A DNA stretch of 64,000 nt from Actinomycetes bacterium (lineage in GTDB: Bacteria > Actinomycetota > Coriobacteriia > Coriobacteriales > Eggerthellaceae), in the NCBI GenBank assembly GCA_023394615.1, contig JAEXAI010000012.1:62001-126000 (forward strand). Reading direction: 5' to 3'. The notes under the pieces are model-generated. The model saw only the letters and a program-made list of their open reading frames with translations. It ran no database searches and was not told the origin of the DNA. Position numbers and translations under genes: made by a program. Of this stretch, positions 52,624 through 61,955 are shown one piece after another (the stretch's first letter is position 1; every line of letters begins with the position of its first letter).

Positions 52624-53321
52624 CGTGCATTCCTTTGTGTTTGAGCACCATCTGCTGCTTGGCGTATGCTCGCAATAGCCTGCTCGCGAGATTCCGCTTT
52701 AAACACAGCGTTTCCAGCCACAAGCGAATCTGCGCCAGCAGCTGCTACCAACGATGCAGTCTTGTCATTTATGCCACCATCCACCTGTATCAAAGGGCTC
52801 ACACCCGCTTGCTTGCACATATTCGCAAGCTGACCTACGCGTCCTTGTGTTTCCGGAATATAGGATTGCCCTGAAAAACCAGGATACACGCTCATAACCA
52901 GCACCATATCCCACACGGAAAGCGTCGAGGCCAACGCCTCGACAGGCGTATCTGGTTTGATGGAAATACCGCACAGCATGCCTTTGCTATGCAGGGCATC
53001 CGCTATTTCATGCGCGTCGGCAAACGGGTCGTCGAGCGCTTCCAAATGCACGGTCACGATATCCGGATTGCATTCGATAAACCATGGCAGCTGCTCTTTG
53101 GGATTGCTTATCATCAGATGCACGTCAAGCGGCAGCTGAGTGATAGCACGCAACTGCTTCAACACAGGTACGCCTATGGTCAGATTCGGCACGAAATGAC
53201 CGTCCATCACATCCACATGCACCCAATCGGCACCTGCGTGTTCAATGCTTTTCACCTCGTCGTCCAAATGCATGAAATCGGCCGACAGAATAGATGGTGA
53301 TACCTTTGTTTGCTGAAACAC
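52620..53321 (-). CDS. rpe: Ribulose-phosphate 3-epimerase
   Basis: The protein has 233 residues, starting at GTG 53321 in front of VSPSILSADFMHL. It interconverts ribulose 5-phosphate and xylulose 5-phosphate. HVDVMDGHFVPNLTIG, DVHLMISNP, MSVYPGFSGQ and QVDGGIN are the TIM-barrel strand motifs with the metal His/Asp residues. A TAGAAT hexamer at 53352-53347 on the minus strand may be its promoter. Confidence 0.95.
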   Translation of the reverse strand: MFQQTKVSPSILSADFMHLDDEVKSIEHAGADWVHVDVMDGHFVPNLTIGVPVLKQLRAITQLPLDVHLMISNPKEQLPWFIECNPDIVTVHLEALDDPFADAHEIADALHSKGMLCGISIKPDTPVEALASTLSVWDMVLVMSVYPGFSGQSYIPETQGRVGQLANMCKQAGVSPLIQVDGGINDKTASLVAAAGADSLVAGNAVFKAESREQAIASIRQAADGAQTQRNAR

Positions 53322-53363
53322 CCGCTCGCCTTTCTCTTCTTCAAAGATTCTAGCGCAACGTAC

Positions 53364-53831
53364 TCATGTGGAAGGGGCACGCTCTATATTCAGCAAGAAT
53401 TCCTTTATCCGCAGCCCGCCGCCATATCCGACCAAAGCACCATTTGCACCGATGACCCGATGACATGGAATGACGATGGGAATAGGGTTTTGGTTGTTCG
53501 CACGCCCTACCGCCCGCGCAGATTTCGGATTTCCGATGGCTTCGGCTATCTGAGAATACGTGCGCGTTTGCCCATAGGGTATGAGCTGCAGCTGTGCCCA
53601 CACTTTTTTCTGAAAATCCGTGCCATGAGGATTGAGGGGCACATCGAACAGTTGCCTGCGCCCAGCCAAATACTCCTGTATCTGATTCGCGCAGCTATTC
53701 GTCAGTTGCGTGGCCCTGCGCTCGCCTTCCAACTCTACATCGCCGAAAGCGATATTGGTAATCGCAGAGCCATCTGCTGCGATAGTCACATGTCCTACCG
53801 GGGTGTTGTACGGAAAATACGTCTTATTCAT
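53364..53831 (-). CDS. Methylated-DNA-protein-cysteine S-methyltransferase
   Basis: The protein has 155 residues. The acceptor motif IPCHRVIG contains Cys123, preceded by the helix-turn-helix TDFQKKVWAQLQLIPYGQTRTYSQIA and the Arg-finger region SARAVGRANNQNP. It repairs O6-alkylguanine by transferring the alkyl group to itself. It lies between gpsA (37 bases upstream) and rpe. ogt is the usual name for this short form. Confidence 0.95.
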   Translation of the reverse strand: MNKTYFPYNTPVGHVTIAADGSAITNIAFGDVELEGERRATQLTNSCANQIQEYLAGRRQLFDVPLNPHGTDFQKKVWAQLQLIPYGQTRTYSQIAEAIGNPKSARAVGRANNQNPIPIVIPCHRVIGANGALVGYGGGLRIKEFLLNIERAPST

Positions 53832-53868
53832 GGCCGCCTCGAATCTTTCACCGACCGCTTAGAGTGGA

Positions 53869-54873
53869 CTAAATACCGTAGAACTCCTCTTTCAGGGAGC
53901 GCTGCGTCAAAGCTATCGCCGCCTCTTTGGCATCCATCCCTTCCCATATGATGGAGCGCACCACATCAGCAATGGGCATTTCAACCGAAACGCTGTCTGC
54001 CAATGGTTTTATCGTTTTGCACGCAAGCGCGCCTTCCACTACCATATGCGTTTCAGCATGGAAGTCATCAAGTGTTTTCCCCTCGGCTACAAACTCGCCG
54101 AAACGGCGATTGCGAGAATGCTTCGACATGCACGTAGCGATAAGGTCGCCTGTGCCCGCAAGCCCCATGCACGTGATGGCTTGTCCGCCTAAAGCGCTGA
54201 CCAGACGGCTCATTTCCGCCAGCCCGCGCGTCATCAGCATAGCGGCGGTATTGTCACCGTAGCCCATGCCGTAGGAAAGCCCGATTGCGATGGCAATGAT
54301 GTTTTTACATGCGGCACATACTTCCACTCCGCACACATCGTCGCTTATGTAGGTACGAAACGTATCGGTGGCGAAGACATCTTGGAAGAAAGCGGCGGTT
54401 TCTTTGCCGCTTGATGCAATCACGGTACCCGAAGGCGTTCCTAGTACCACCTCTTCAGCATGGTTGGGGCCAGAAAGCACTGCGATTCGATCGCGGTTGC
54501 CCATTTCCGATTCGAATACATCCACAGGCAACAGAGCGCTCTGAGCCTCGATACCCTTGCTGCAGATGATGACAGGGAGGCTCTGTGACGTACCGGATTT
54601 TTGCAATGCACGCGCCACGCCACGCATCAGGTTCGACGGCGTGACCACTGCCACCGCATCGGCACGCAACAGACAATCCTCATACGACACAGTGGCAACG
54701 ATGTTGCGCGAAAGCTCCACGTCACTTAAGTATCGCGGGTTCGCATGGTCGCAATTGATGCTGGATACCACTTCGGGTCTGCGCGCCCATATATTCACAT
54801 TGGCGCCTTTAGAGCCCAGAAGCTGCGCCAGCGCGGTACCCCACGAACCAGCTCCTATGACAGCGATTTTCAT
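53869..54873 (-). CDS. gpsA: Glycerol-3-phosphate dehydrogenase [NAD(P)+]
   Basis: The protein has 334 residues. It reduces dihydroxyacetone phosphate to sn-glycerol 3-phosphate for phospholipid synthesis. GAGSWGTALA is the nucleotide-binding loop, LSGPNHAEEV and ACKNIIAIAIG (catalytic Lys) follow, and GLAGTGDLIATC and RNRRFG are the substrate-site blocks. It overlaps plsY by ATGA, so the product is made next to the acyltransferase that uses it. Confidence 0.96.
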   Translation of the reverse strand: MKIAVIGAGSWGTALAQLLGSKGANVNIWARRPEVVSSINCDHANPRYLSDVELSRNIVATVSYEDCLLRADAVAVVTPSNLMRGVARALQKSGTSQSLPVIICSKGIEAQSALLPVDVFESEMGNRDRIAVLSGPNHAEEVVLGTPSGTVIASSGKETAAFFQDVFATDTFRTYISDDVCGVEVCAACKNIIAIAIGLSYGMGYGDNTAAMLMTRGLAEMSRLVSALGGQAITCMGLAGTGDLIATCMSKHSRNRRFGEFVAEGKTLDDFHAETHMVVEGALACKTIKPLADSVSVEMPIADVVRSIIWEGMDAKEAAIALTQRSLKEEFYGI

Positions 54874-55541
54874 CGGGTGCCTCCGTCTTCTGCCTTCTTT
54901 TTGCCAATTTTGCTTTCAGTGCCTTGGCTCAAACGCCCGATGTTTTCCCTGTGCGCCCAAATAACCACCGCAGCAACCGCGCAGCACAGCCCGCAGGCCA
55001 GCCAATCTCCCCAAAACAAGAAAAGCGAAAGCGGAGGGCAAACGACAGCAGCTGTAATCGATCCCGCCGAAACGTATTTGGTCGCAGCTACTACGACGAT
55101 GAAAGCAGCCAGTTCCAGAAGTGCGCCGACCGGACCAAACGTCACGAACAGGCATCCCACTGAAACAGCGATGCCCTTGCCTCCATGAAAGCCCAACCAC
55201 GGCGAGAACACATGCCCGAGCACGCACCCGAAAAATGCCGCGCACAGACACTCCGCTTGAGTAAACTGCAGTGTCTGCATGCTCACAGCATCAGAGAAGC
55301 TCGTAAATATCCAAAGCGCGATGAGCCCGGAGGCCACACCTTTGGCGAAATCCAGCAGAAACACCGCGTATCCGCCCTTTTTGCCCATAGCCCTGATGGC
55401 GTTGGTGGTGCCGATGTTACCCGAGCCTTGTTCGCGGATGTCTATATGGTAGAAAAGTTTGCCGATGATGATGCCGTTGGGGATGGAACCCAGCAGAAAC
55501 GATATGAGTATGATCGAGAGAAACGATTCGATGCCTACCAT
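54870..55541 (-). CDS. plsY: Acyl-phosphate:glycerol-3-phosphate acyltransferase PlsY
   Basis: The protein has 223 residues with about six membrane helices. LLGSIPNGIIIGKLF, DIREQGSGNIGTTNAIR and FHGGKGIAVSVG are the three PlsY active-site motifs. It acylates glycerol 3-phosphate at the sn-1 position using acyl phosphate. plsX is not in the window. It lies between der (1-base gap) and gpsA (overlap). Confidence 0.96.
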   Translation of the reverse strand: MVGIESFLSIILISFLLGSIPNGIIIGKLFYHIDIREQGSGNIGTTNAIRAMGKKGGYAVFLLDFAKGVASGLIALWIFTSFSDAVSMQTLQFTQAECLCAAFFGCVLGHVFSPWLGFHGGKGIAVSVGCLFVTFGPVGALLELAAFIVVVAATKYVSAGSITAAVVCPPLSLFLFWGDWLACGLCCAVAAVVIWAHRENIGRLSQGTESKIGKKKAEDGGTR

Positions 55542-55542
55542 G

Positions 55543-56856
55543 TCAGTCCTTCCGTTTGAACCTCAGACGAATGGGAGTGCCCGTGAAATCAAAGGTCTCG
55601 CGCATCCTGTTTTCCAGATAGCGCTCATAGTTGTCGTCTACGATCTCGGGATGATTCGCAAAGAAGGTGAATTGAGGTGGGCAGGTAGCCGTCTGGGTAA
55701 TGTATTTCATCTTCAACAGCTTTTTACCCTTGCTGATGGTGTGCCCGAAGTCCTTGATTTCAGCCAGCCAATTGTTCAGCTTGCTGGTGGAAACCGTTTT
55801 ATTGTAGTTCGCATACGACGTGTCGATTAAATCCCAAATGCGTCCGACGTTTTTGCCGGAAAGCGCAGATATGGCTACCACAGGAGCATATCCCACAAAC
55901 GTCAGACGGTCTTCGATGCGCTCGCGTATATCGGCTTTCGCCTGCGGTCCTTCCACCAAATCCCACTTGTTGAGCACCACGACCATGGCGCAGCCGCGCT
56001 CAGAGGCATATCCTGCCACACGCTGATCCTGGTCGGTCAGCCCGATGGAGGAGTCTATAACCAAAAGCGCCACTTGCGAGCGGTCGATAGCGCGCATAGC
56101 GCGCACGAAACCGTAGTATTCCACGTCCTGGTCTATCTGGCTTTTGCGTCGCAAACCTGCCGTGTCGACAATACGGTAGGCGCGCCCGTCATGATGCGCC
56201 ATAGTATCGATAGCATCACGCGTGGTACCGGCAACGTCGCTGACGATGGAGCGGTCGTTTTTTGACATCATGTTCGTCAGCGAGCTTTTCCCCGCGTTCG
56301 GACGACCGATGATGGCCACGTTTATAGCCGGCTCTTCTTCTTCCTCATCTTTGGGAATAGCCGCCAAATGCTCGACGAGGCAATCGAGCATGTCACCAGT
56401 GCCGGTGCCATGCAGAGCCGACACAGGCCATGGATCGCCTAACCCCAGCTTATAGAATTCATAGAGCTCATCCTCTTTTTGAGGATTGTCCATCTTGTTT
56501 ACCGCCAGCAACACCGGCGTCTTCGCCTTGCGCAATATACGTGCGACTTCTTCGTCATCTGAATTTATGCCGGTTTTTCCATCAACGAGGAAAATAATGA
56601 CATCGCTTTCGTTTGCAGCCGCAAATGCTTGCCCGCGGATGGAACCTTGAAAGGAGTCCTCGTTTCCCATCTCGATACCGCCAGTATCGATGAGCGTGAA
56701 CTCAACGCCGTTCCAGTCTGCGTCGTGATACGAACGGTCACGTGTGACCCCGCGCATAGAATGGACGATTGCCTCGTCGCATTGAGCAATACGGTTGACA
56801 AGCGTTGACTTGCCCACATTGGGCCGCCCGACTACCGCGACGATGTATTTTCTCAT
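55543..56856 (-). CDS. der: Ribosome-assembly GTPase Der (EngA)
   Basis: The protein has 437 residues with two tandem GTPase domains: GRPNVGKSTL (10-19), DTGG and NKMD in the first, GRPNAGKSSL, DTAGLRR and NKWD in the second, followed by a KH-like C-terminal domain ending in LRFKRKD. It is needed for 50S maturation. It overlaps the ispH-DUF512 gene by ATGA. Confidence 0.97.
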   Translation of the reverse strand: MRKYIVAVVGRPNVGKSTLVNRIAQCDEAIVHSMRGVTRDRSYHDADWNGVEFTLIDTGGIEMGNEDSFQGSIRGQAFAAANESDVIIFLVDGKTGINSDDEEVARILRKAKTPVLLAVNKMDNPQKEDELYEFYKLGLGDPWPVSALHGTGTGDMLDCLVEHLAAIPKDEEEEEPAINVAIIGRPNAGKSSLTNMMSKNDRSIVSDVAGTTRDAIDTMAHHDGRAYRIVDTAGLRRKSQIDQDVEYYGFVRAMRAIDRSQVALLVIDSSIGLTDQDQRVAGYASERGCAMVVVLNKWDLVEGPQAKADIRERIEDRLTFVGYAPVVAISALSGKNVGRIWDLIDTSYANYNKTVSTSKLNNWLAEIKDFGHTISKGKKLLKMKYITQTATCPPQFTFFANHPEIVDDNYERYLENRMRETFDFTGTPIRLRFKRKD

Positions 56857-59042
56857 GTTATATCCTTCTTTATCTGCGAGAAGCGCTCGACCGCTTCCGC
56901 TATCTGGGGAAGATACCCCGATGATTGGCAGGATACCACATGCACCGGCATGCCCGCCGTTTTCTCGATATCCTCTACTTTTAAGCCGTCAAGCGTCACG
57001 TCATCAGCGTTGAACATCACACTCAGCACAAAGGCGCACTGAAAGCCCTTGTTGCGCTGCTCGTACAATGCATCCGCCACATCGCATGCGCACAAAAGCC
57101 CCGTTACGTTCACATTGCCGCCGAAGTATTCGTTTTTCACAAACAAGGGCACGACGCGCTCGCGCAAAGGCGATGCGTTCACCAAAGGCTCGATGAATTC
57201 CTTCTGTGCGCATCCGCATACCAAAAGCACCCGCGCATCAGCGTCGCGCAGCACCTTGGCAGTATGCTCGATAACATCGGTTGATGCCTGCCAATCGTCC
57301 ACGAAACTGCGTATAATACCGATGCCATCCTCAAACAGGTCAAAGTCGCCGTAATACTCAGTTGGCGGCAGGTTTGCAAGAAGGTTTTTCGGATACGCAT
57401 TACTGTAGAATTCATCTGAAGGATAAACCCAAGCAATGCCCCGCTTGCGCATAGCGCGTTCTTGGAATGGCCGTACGCATTCCACCACGCGACGCGCCGA
57501 TTGCTCATCATTGAAGCTTTTGTCGAAAGCCCTCTGGTATTTCGTGTACCCCAAAGGCACGATGCCGATGCTCTCCACACCCTCACGAGCATAAGCCCAC
57601 TCAAGCGTTTTGGTCAGCTCTTCTTCATCGTTTACACCCGGCATCAAAACAATTTGCGCATGCATGGTGATGCCAGCGTCAAGCAGGCGCTGCGCCACCT
57701 CCATACCATGAGCGGCATTCGCCCCAATCATACGCTTTCGCAAATCAGGCGATGTGGCATGCAGCGAAAAACGCAGAGGCGAGATATGCTGCTCGATGAT
57801 ACGCGCTTCGTCAGCTGCATCGATATTCGTGAACGTGACGAATGTACCCTGCAGAAAACTCAAGCGGAAATCATCATCGCGCAACGTCAGAGTGGCTCGC
57901 GCATCAGCTGGCAACTGGCGCATAAAACAGAATATACAAGCGTTTCTGCATTGGCGAATACCATCGAAAATGGCACCGTCGAATTCGAATCCCCAATCCT
58001 GCCCTGCCTCGCGCTCCAGCTCCACTTCACCCGAATCCCCGTCAGCATCCGTGTATGTTAGAGTCATACTGTCATCAGATGCATACCAGCGCCAATCGAT
58101 GATGTCGTGAATAGGGTGTCCGTCCACAGCCGTGATAAAGCAGTCCTCAGTGAAGCCCGCATCATCAGCCGGTGATTTTGCCAAGACGCTTTTCACTCGT
58201 GCGGAATACCACGAGGAAAGCGTCGAAATCACGCTTTTGATGCGCTCATCAGGGGTAGACGCTCCTGCTGTAACGCCCACGATTGCGCAGTGCGCGAATG
58301 CGGACTTGTCCAACTCGTCTATCGTTTCCACATGATAGGTGCGCGGGTTGGTTTCCTTGCATATCTCGAAAAGCCGTGTCGTGTTCGACGAGTTACGACC
58401 GCCGACAACCACCATCGCATCTGTTTTCGCAGCCAGATCAGCTGCAGCGTGCTGACGCTCTGATGTGGCCGAACAGATGGTGTCTTTTACGATGGGGTCG
58501 AATCCACGATCTTTCAAAGCTTCGATAACGGCATCGAGTTTGCGTCTATCCTGCGTGGTCTGCACCACCACACCTACCGGGCCCTCTACCTCTGCAGGGA
58601 TCTGAGATGCATCGACCGCTACTATGATACGCGCTGCGCCTTGCCTGGCAAAAGCGCAGAGCCCCTCCACTTCGGGGTGGCTCTCTTCTCCCACCACCAC
58701 GACGGTGGCGCAGTTGGCTGCAAGATCAGCCGCCGCCCTCTGCGCACGCACCACATACGGACACGTCGCATCGATAACGCGAGCAGCCCGCTCGTCAACC
58801 AAGGCGCGCACCTGCGGCGTTACGCCATGGCTGCGTATGATTAACGTATCAGCAGTGATGCCGTCAACAGTTTCGGCGACGCTCACACCTTTGGCCTGCA
58901 GCTCAGAGACGACCTGTGGATTGTGAATCAGCGGACCGAGCGTTTGAACCGTTCCCGATTCTTCTGCTGCATCATATGCCAACTCAAGCGCACGCTTCAC
59001 TCCGTAGCACGCCCCTGCGCATTCGGCTTTCTTTACGAGCAT
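56853..59042 (-). CDS. Fusion of IspH (HMBPP reductase) and a DUF512 radical-SAM-like protein
   Basis: A single frame of 729 residues. Residues 1 to about 285 are IspH, the last enzyme of the methylerythritol phosphate pathway: Cys12 (GACYGVKRAL), Cys94 (DATCPYV) and Cys190 (DTICSATSERQ) bind the 4Fe-4S cluster, with SHPEVEG holding the proton-donor Glu. Residues about 286-350 are a PDZ-like domain (ITAVDGHPIHDIIDW). From about 360 the DUF512 region has CRNACIFCF (Cys365, Cys369, Cys372), a CX3CX2C cluster motif, then DDDFRLSFLQGTF and SLHATSPDLRKRMIG. The role of DUF512 proteins is unknown. It lies directly before der. Confidence 0.93.
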   Translation of the reverse strand: MLVKKAECAGACYGVKRALELAYDAAEESGTVQTLGPLIHNPQVVSELQAKGVSVAETVDGITADTLIIRSHGVTPQVRALVDERAARVIDATCPYVVRAQRAAADLAANCATVVVVGEESHPEVEGLCAFARQGAARIIVAVDASQIPAEVEGPVGVVVQTTQDRRKLDAVIEALKDRGFDPIVKDTICSATSERQHAAADLAAKTDAMVVVGGRNSSNTTRLFEICKETNPRTYHVETIDELDKSAFAHCAIVGVTAGASTPDERIKSVISTLSSWYSARVKSVLAKSPADDAGFTEDCFITAVDGHPIHDIIDWRWYASDDSMTLTYTDADGDSGEVELEREAGQDWGFEFDGAIFDGIRQCRNACIFCFMRQLPADARATLTLRDDDFRLSFLQGTFVTFTNIDAADEARIIEQHISPLRFSLHATSPDLRKRMIGANAAHGMEVAQRLLDAGITMHAQIVLMPGVNDEEELTKTLEWAYAREGVESIGIVPLGYTKYQRAFDKSFNDEQSARRVVECVRPFQERAMRKRGIAWVYPSDEFYSNAYPKNLLANLPPTEYYGDFDLFEDGIGIIRSFVDDWQASTDVIEHTAKVLRDADARVLLVCGCAQKEFIEPLVNASPLRERVVPLFVKNEYFGGNVNVTGLLCACDVADALYEQRNKGFQCAFVLSVMFNADDVTLDGLKVEDIEKTAGMPVHVVSCQSSGYLPQIAEAVERFSQIKKDIT

Positions 59043-59078
59043 GTTGCCTCCTTGGGGTTCATGCGACGGGCTTTGGAT

Positions 59079-59903
59079 CTAACAATCCTGCGCACTCGGA
59101 TTGCTCACTCGCTGCTCACGTGCAATGTCGCGGTCAGCAAATGCGTCGGTATAGTCTTTGGCGTCAGGAAACAGTTCGGGCATGTCCACTCGCTCGGCAG
59201 ATGTGCGCGCAGATAGCGCATAGCATTCTCGCAAAGCGTACCACGTGCATCCTTCGAGGCGATCAGCCTTCGGCAAAAAGTCAAACGAGTCAACGTATAT
59301 CGGGTTTCCGAATTCGATGGTAACGGTAGGCCAATGGAAAAAGAACTCGCCTTTCACTTTCACCTTGTCGGCACCGCGAATGGTCATGGGCACGATGGGC
59401 GCTTTGCCCATGCGGGCCATCAGCGCGCATCCTCCGTGAATCTCGGGCTTCTGCGAGCCTTTATTGCGCCGCGTGCCCTCAGGAAATATGGCTATTATCT
59501 CTTTGTTTTTCAGCATGCGCGCCGCGCGTTTCACCGCGCTTCTGTCGGCCGCATCGCGCTTGATCGGAAACGCTCCCACGCGCGCCATCAGCTGACCTCC
59601 CAAACCGGGTTTGAACAAATCGTCGCGGCCTATCAGACGAGGCCATTGCGACGGCCGCACAGCGCAGTAGAGGAAAGCCGCATCCAAAATGCTGGTGTGA
59701 TTACAGACCAGGACAATGCCGCTTTGCCCCTTCAGATTGCGGATATTCTGACGACCGGACACTTTGTAGCGACACACGAGTTTACACAAGAACCCTACGA
59801 TGACATATATGATGTTACCGCACCAATGCGGAATCTCTTTTTCTTTTGACTCCCCGCCTATCGGACGGTCCCACATCTCCTCTTGGGTCAATACAAACGA
59901 CAT
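59079..59903 (-). CDS. plsC: 1-acyl-sn-glycerol-3-phosphate acyltransferase (PlsC family)
   Basis: The protein has 274 residues from ATG 59903, 1 base after the cmk stop. NHTSILD gives the HX4D catalytic pair (His69, Asp74), and FPEGTRRNKG (Glu142) the glycerol-phosphate site. One hydrophobic segment (about 28-43) tethers it to the membrane. It adds the second acyl chain to make phosphatidic acid. Linkage cmk-plsC is common in Gram-positive bacteria. The long start at 59933 overlaps cmk and is less likely. Confidence 0.93.
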   Translation of the reverse strand: MSFVLTQEEMWDRPIGGESKEKEIPHWCGNIIYVIVGFLCKLVCRYKVSGRQNIRNLKGQSGIVLVCNHTSILDAAFLYCAVRPSQWPRLIGRDDLFKPGLGGQLMARVGAFPIKRDAADRSAVKRAARMLKNKEIIAIFPEGTRRNKGSQKPEIHGGCALMARMGKAPIVPMTIRGADKVKVKGEFFFHWPTVTIEFGNPIYVDSFDFLPKADRLEGCTWYALRECYALSARTSAERVDMPELFPDAKDYTDAFADRDIAREQRVSNPSAQDC

Positions 59904-59904
59904 G

Positions 59905-60582
59905 CTACACACCCATCTTCGAGCGGGCGGCATCGCATATGCGTCCTATCACATCCTCGATGAAGCAGTCTGTGGAATCAAGCATGATTGCATCGTCGGC
60001 TGCACACAAAGGCGCGTGCGTGCGACCGGAATCGTAGTCATCCCGACGCCTGATATCGGCCAGCACCTCCGCATAATCAATCGAACCGATTCCGCGATCG
60101 ACGTTTTGGCGCACACGCCTGTGTGCGCGCTCCTCATCGCTTGCCGTCAAAAACACCTTCACCTGAGCATCAGGAAACACAACCGTGCCGATATCCCGGC
60201 CTTCTACCACAAAATTGCCGGTAGCGCCGATGCAACGTTGTTGGTCCACCAAAGCGGTGCGCACTGCAGGTTGGGCAGCCACGGCGCTGACAGCCTTATC
60301 GATTTCAGATGAGCGGATGGCATCGGTAACGTCGTTGCCATCAATCAGAACCTGACGAGGCAGCACTTCTGCAGCATTGCATAAAAACTCAATCCGCTTC
60401 TGGCTGGCAATATGGCCAAGCGCCGCAGCGTCTTCAAAGCTCACACCATCATGTAGCGCCATCCAAGCGATAGCACGATACATCGCACCGGTATCCAGGC
60501 AGTTGAAGCCGAGCTCTTTCGCGACAGCTTTCGCCACCGTGGATTTGCCCGCGCCGGAAGGGCCGTCTATGGCTATTATCAT
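59905..60582 (-). CDS. cmk: (d)CMP kinase
   Basis: The protein has 225 residues. IAIDGPSGAGKST is the Walker A loop (3-15), DTGAMYRA the nucleotide-monophosphate site, and VVEGRDIGTVVFPDA and RRRDDYDSGR the conserved CMP-binding and lid Arg blocks. It phosphorylates CMP and dCMP. It overlaps aroA by ATGA. Confidence 0.96.
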   Translation of the reverse strand: MIIAIDGPSGAGKSTVAKAVAKELGFNCLDTGAMYRAIAWMALHDGVSFEDAAALGHIASQKRIEFLCNAAEVLPRQVLIDGNDVTDAIRSSEIDKAVSAVAAQPAVRTALVDQQRCIGATGNFVVEGRDIGTVVFPDAQVKVFLTASDEERAHRRVRQNVDRGIGSIDYAEVLADIRRRDDYDSGRTHAPLCAADDAIMLDSTDCFIEDVIGRICDAARSKMGV

Positions 60583-61910
60583 CGAACCAATCCCTCAATC
60601 ACCTGTAAGAACTCAGGATAGCTTACCTTTACCGAGTCGAAGTTGTCCACTGCCACAGGCACGTTTCCGCACAAGCCCACAAGCGCGTAAGTCATAGCCA
60701 ACCTGTGGTCCTTTTTCGAATCGAAGACCATGCCCGCATCTGCGATGAGCCCAGGCTGTCCTTCCACGAACAAATCGTCACCGTGCATCCATGTGGATAC
60801 CCCCAGCGCATCCAACCCCTCCATGATAGCTTCCAAGCGATCCGTTTCCTTTACGCGCAATTCGCCCACCTGGCGAAATACGGTAATCCCTTTCGCATAT
60901 GCCGCCACAAGCGCCAAAACCGGCAACTCATCTATAACGCTGGGAATCTTGTCAGCCGGCACTTCGCACCCGTGCAGATTCTTGGTGTATTCTGCAGAGA
61001 TGATGCCATAGGGTTCCTTGCCGGCCGTACCCGTGCTTGAAATGGATACGTTTGCACCCATGCGCTCAAGCGTGCGGGTGAACCCTATACGGGCAGCATT
61101 CAGGCTCACGTCTTCTATCTGCAACGTGCTTCCCGGTTTCAAAAGCGTCGCGCACACCAAAAATGCGGCAGATGACGGATCGCCGGGCACCTTCACATTA
61201 CCGGCCTGCAGCACGCAGGGCCCCTTCACAGAAGCCGTACGCTCACCCGCTGTGGTCGAAGCGCCGTATTCTGGCAGCATCAATTCGGTATGGTTGCGCG
61301 AAGGCGACGGCTCATTGACCGTGGTCGTGCCTTTGGCACCTAAACCAGCCAGTAAAACTGCTGTCTTGAGCTGAGCCGAAGACATAGGCGAATCATACGT
61401 GATTGCGCGAAGCTCACGGTCTCCATGCTCGGTTAAAGGCAAACGCTCGCTCTCCGGCGGATCGAAATGAACGCCCATCTTCATGAGCGGCGCGGTAATA
61501 CGGCGCATAGGGCGCGAGCACAAAGACGCATCGCCGGTTATGCGCACGTCTATATCCCACGGAGCCAAAACGCCCATCAACAGACGAGCTGTCGTACCGG
61601 AATTCCCGCAATCGATTTCAATATCAGGCTGCACGGGACCCCTCGATCCCCAACCCGTGATGCCGCCTTTCAGACTGCCATCAGCTTGCTTTTCCAAAGA
61701 TACTTCCGCACCCAGAGCGCGCACCGCTTCGATGGAGGAGCGTACGTCTTCGGAATCGAGCACGCCGGAAACCTGCGATGTGCCCTCTGCCATTGCGGAA
61801 AACAAAATTGCCCTGTGCGATATCGATTTGTCTCCTGGCACCCTCACGGTGCCGTCAATCGGCCCGGACAAGGGGTTCACGATTGTTTTCGTGCATTCTT
61901 CATTCGACAT
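60579..61910 (-). CDS. aroA: 3-phosphoshikimate 1-carboxyvinyltransferase (EPSP synthase)
   Basis: The protein has 443 residues from ATG 61910 with AAGGAG 7 bases upstream; a GTG at 61928 is a weak alternative. GDKSISHRAILFSAMAEG (shikimate phosphate site Lys), CGNSGTTARLL, DASLCSRPM, VPGDPSSAAF and the IDELPVLA and RVKETDRL blocks mark EPSP synthase. The enzyme works in aromatic amino-acid synthesis. The DASLCSRPM block has Cys where many enzymes have Leu or Arg-region neighbours; no effect can be inferred. Confidence 0.95.
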   Translation of the reverse strand: MSNEECTKTIVNPLSGPIDGTVRVPGDKSISHRAILFSAMAEGTSQVSGVLDSEDVRSSIEAVRALGAEVSLEKQADGSLKGGITGWGSRGPVQPDIEIDCGNSGTTARLLMGVLAPWDIDVRITGDASLCSRPMRRITAPLMKMGVHFDPPESERLPLTEHGDRELRAITYDSPMSSAQLKTAVLLAGLGAKGTTTVNEPSPSRNHTELMLPEYGASTTAGERTASVKGPCVLQAGNVKVPGDPSSAAFLVCATLLKPGSTLQIEDVSLNAARIGFTRTLERMGANVSISSTGTAGKEPYGIISAEYTKNLHGCEVPADKIPSVIDELPVLALVAAYAKGITVFRQVGELRVKETDRLEAIMEGLDALGVSTWMHGDDLFVEGQPGLIADAGMVFDSKKDHRLAMTYALVGLCGNVPVAVDNFDSVKVSYPEFLQVIEGLVR

Positions 61911-61955
61911 GGGATTGCTCCTTCGCACTCACTTCGAAGTACCTATTGTTCGACT

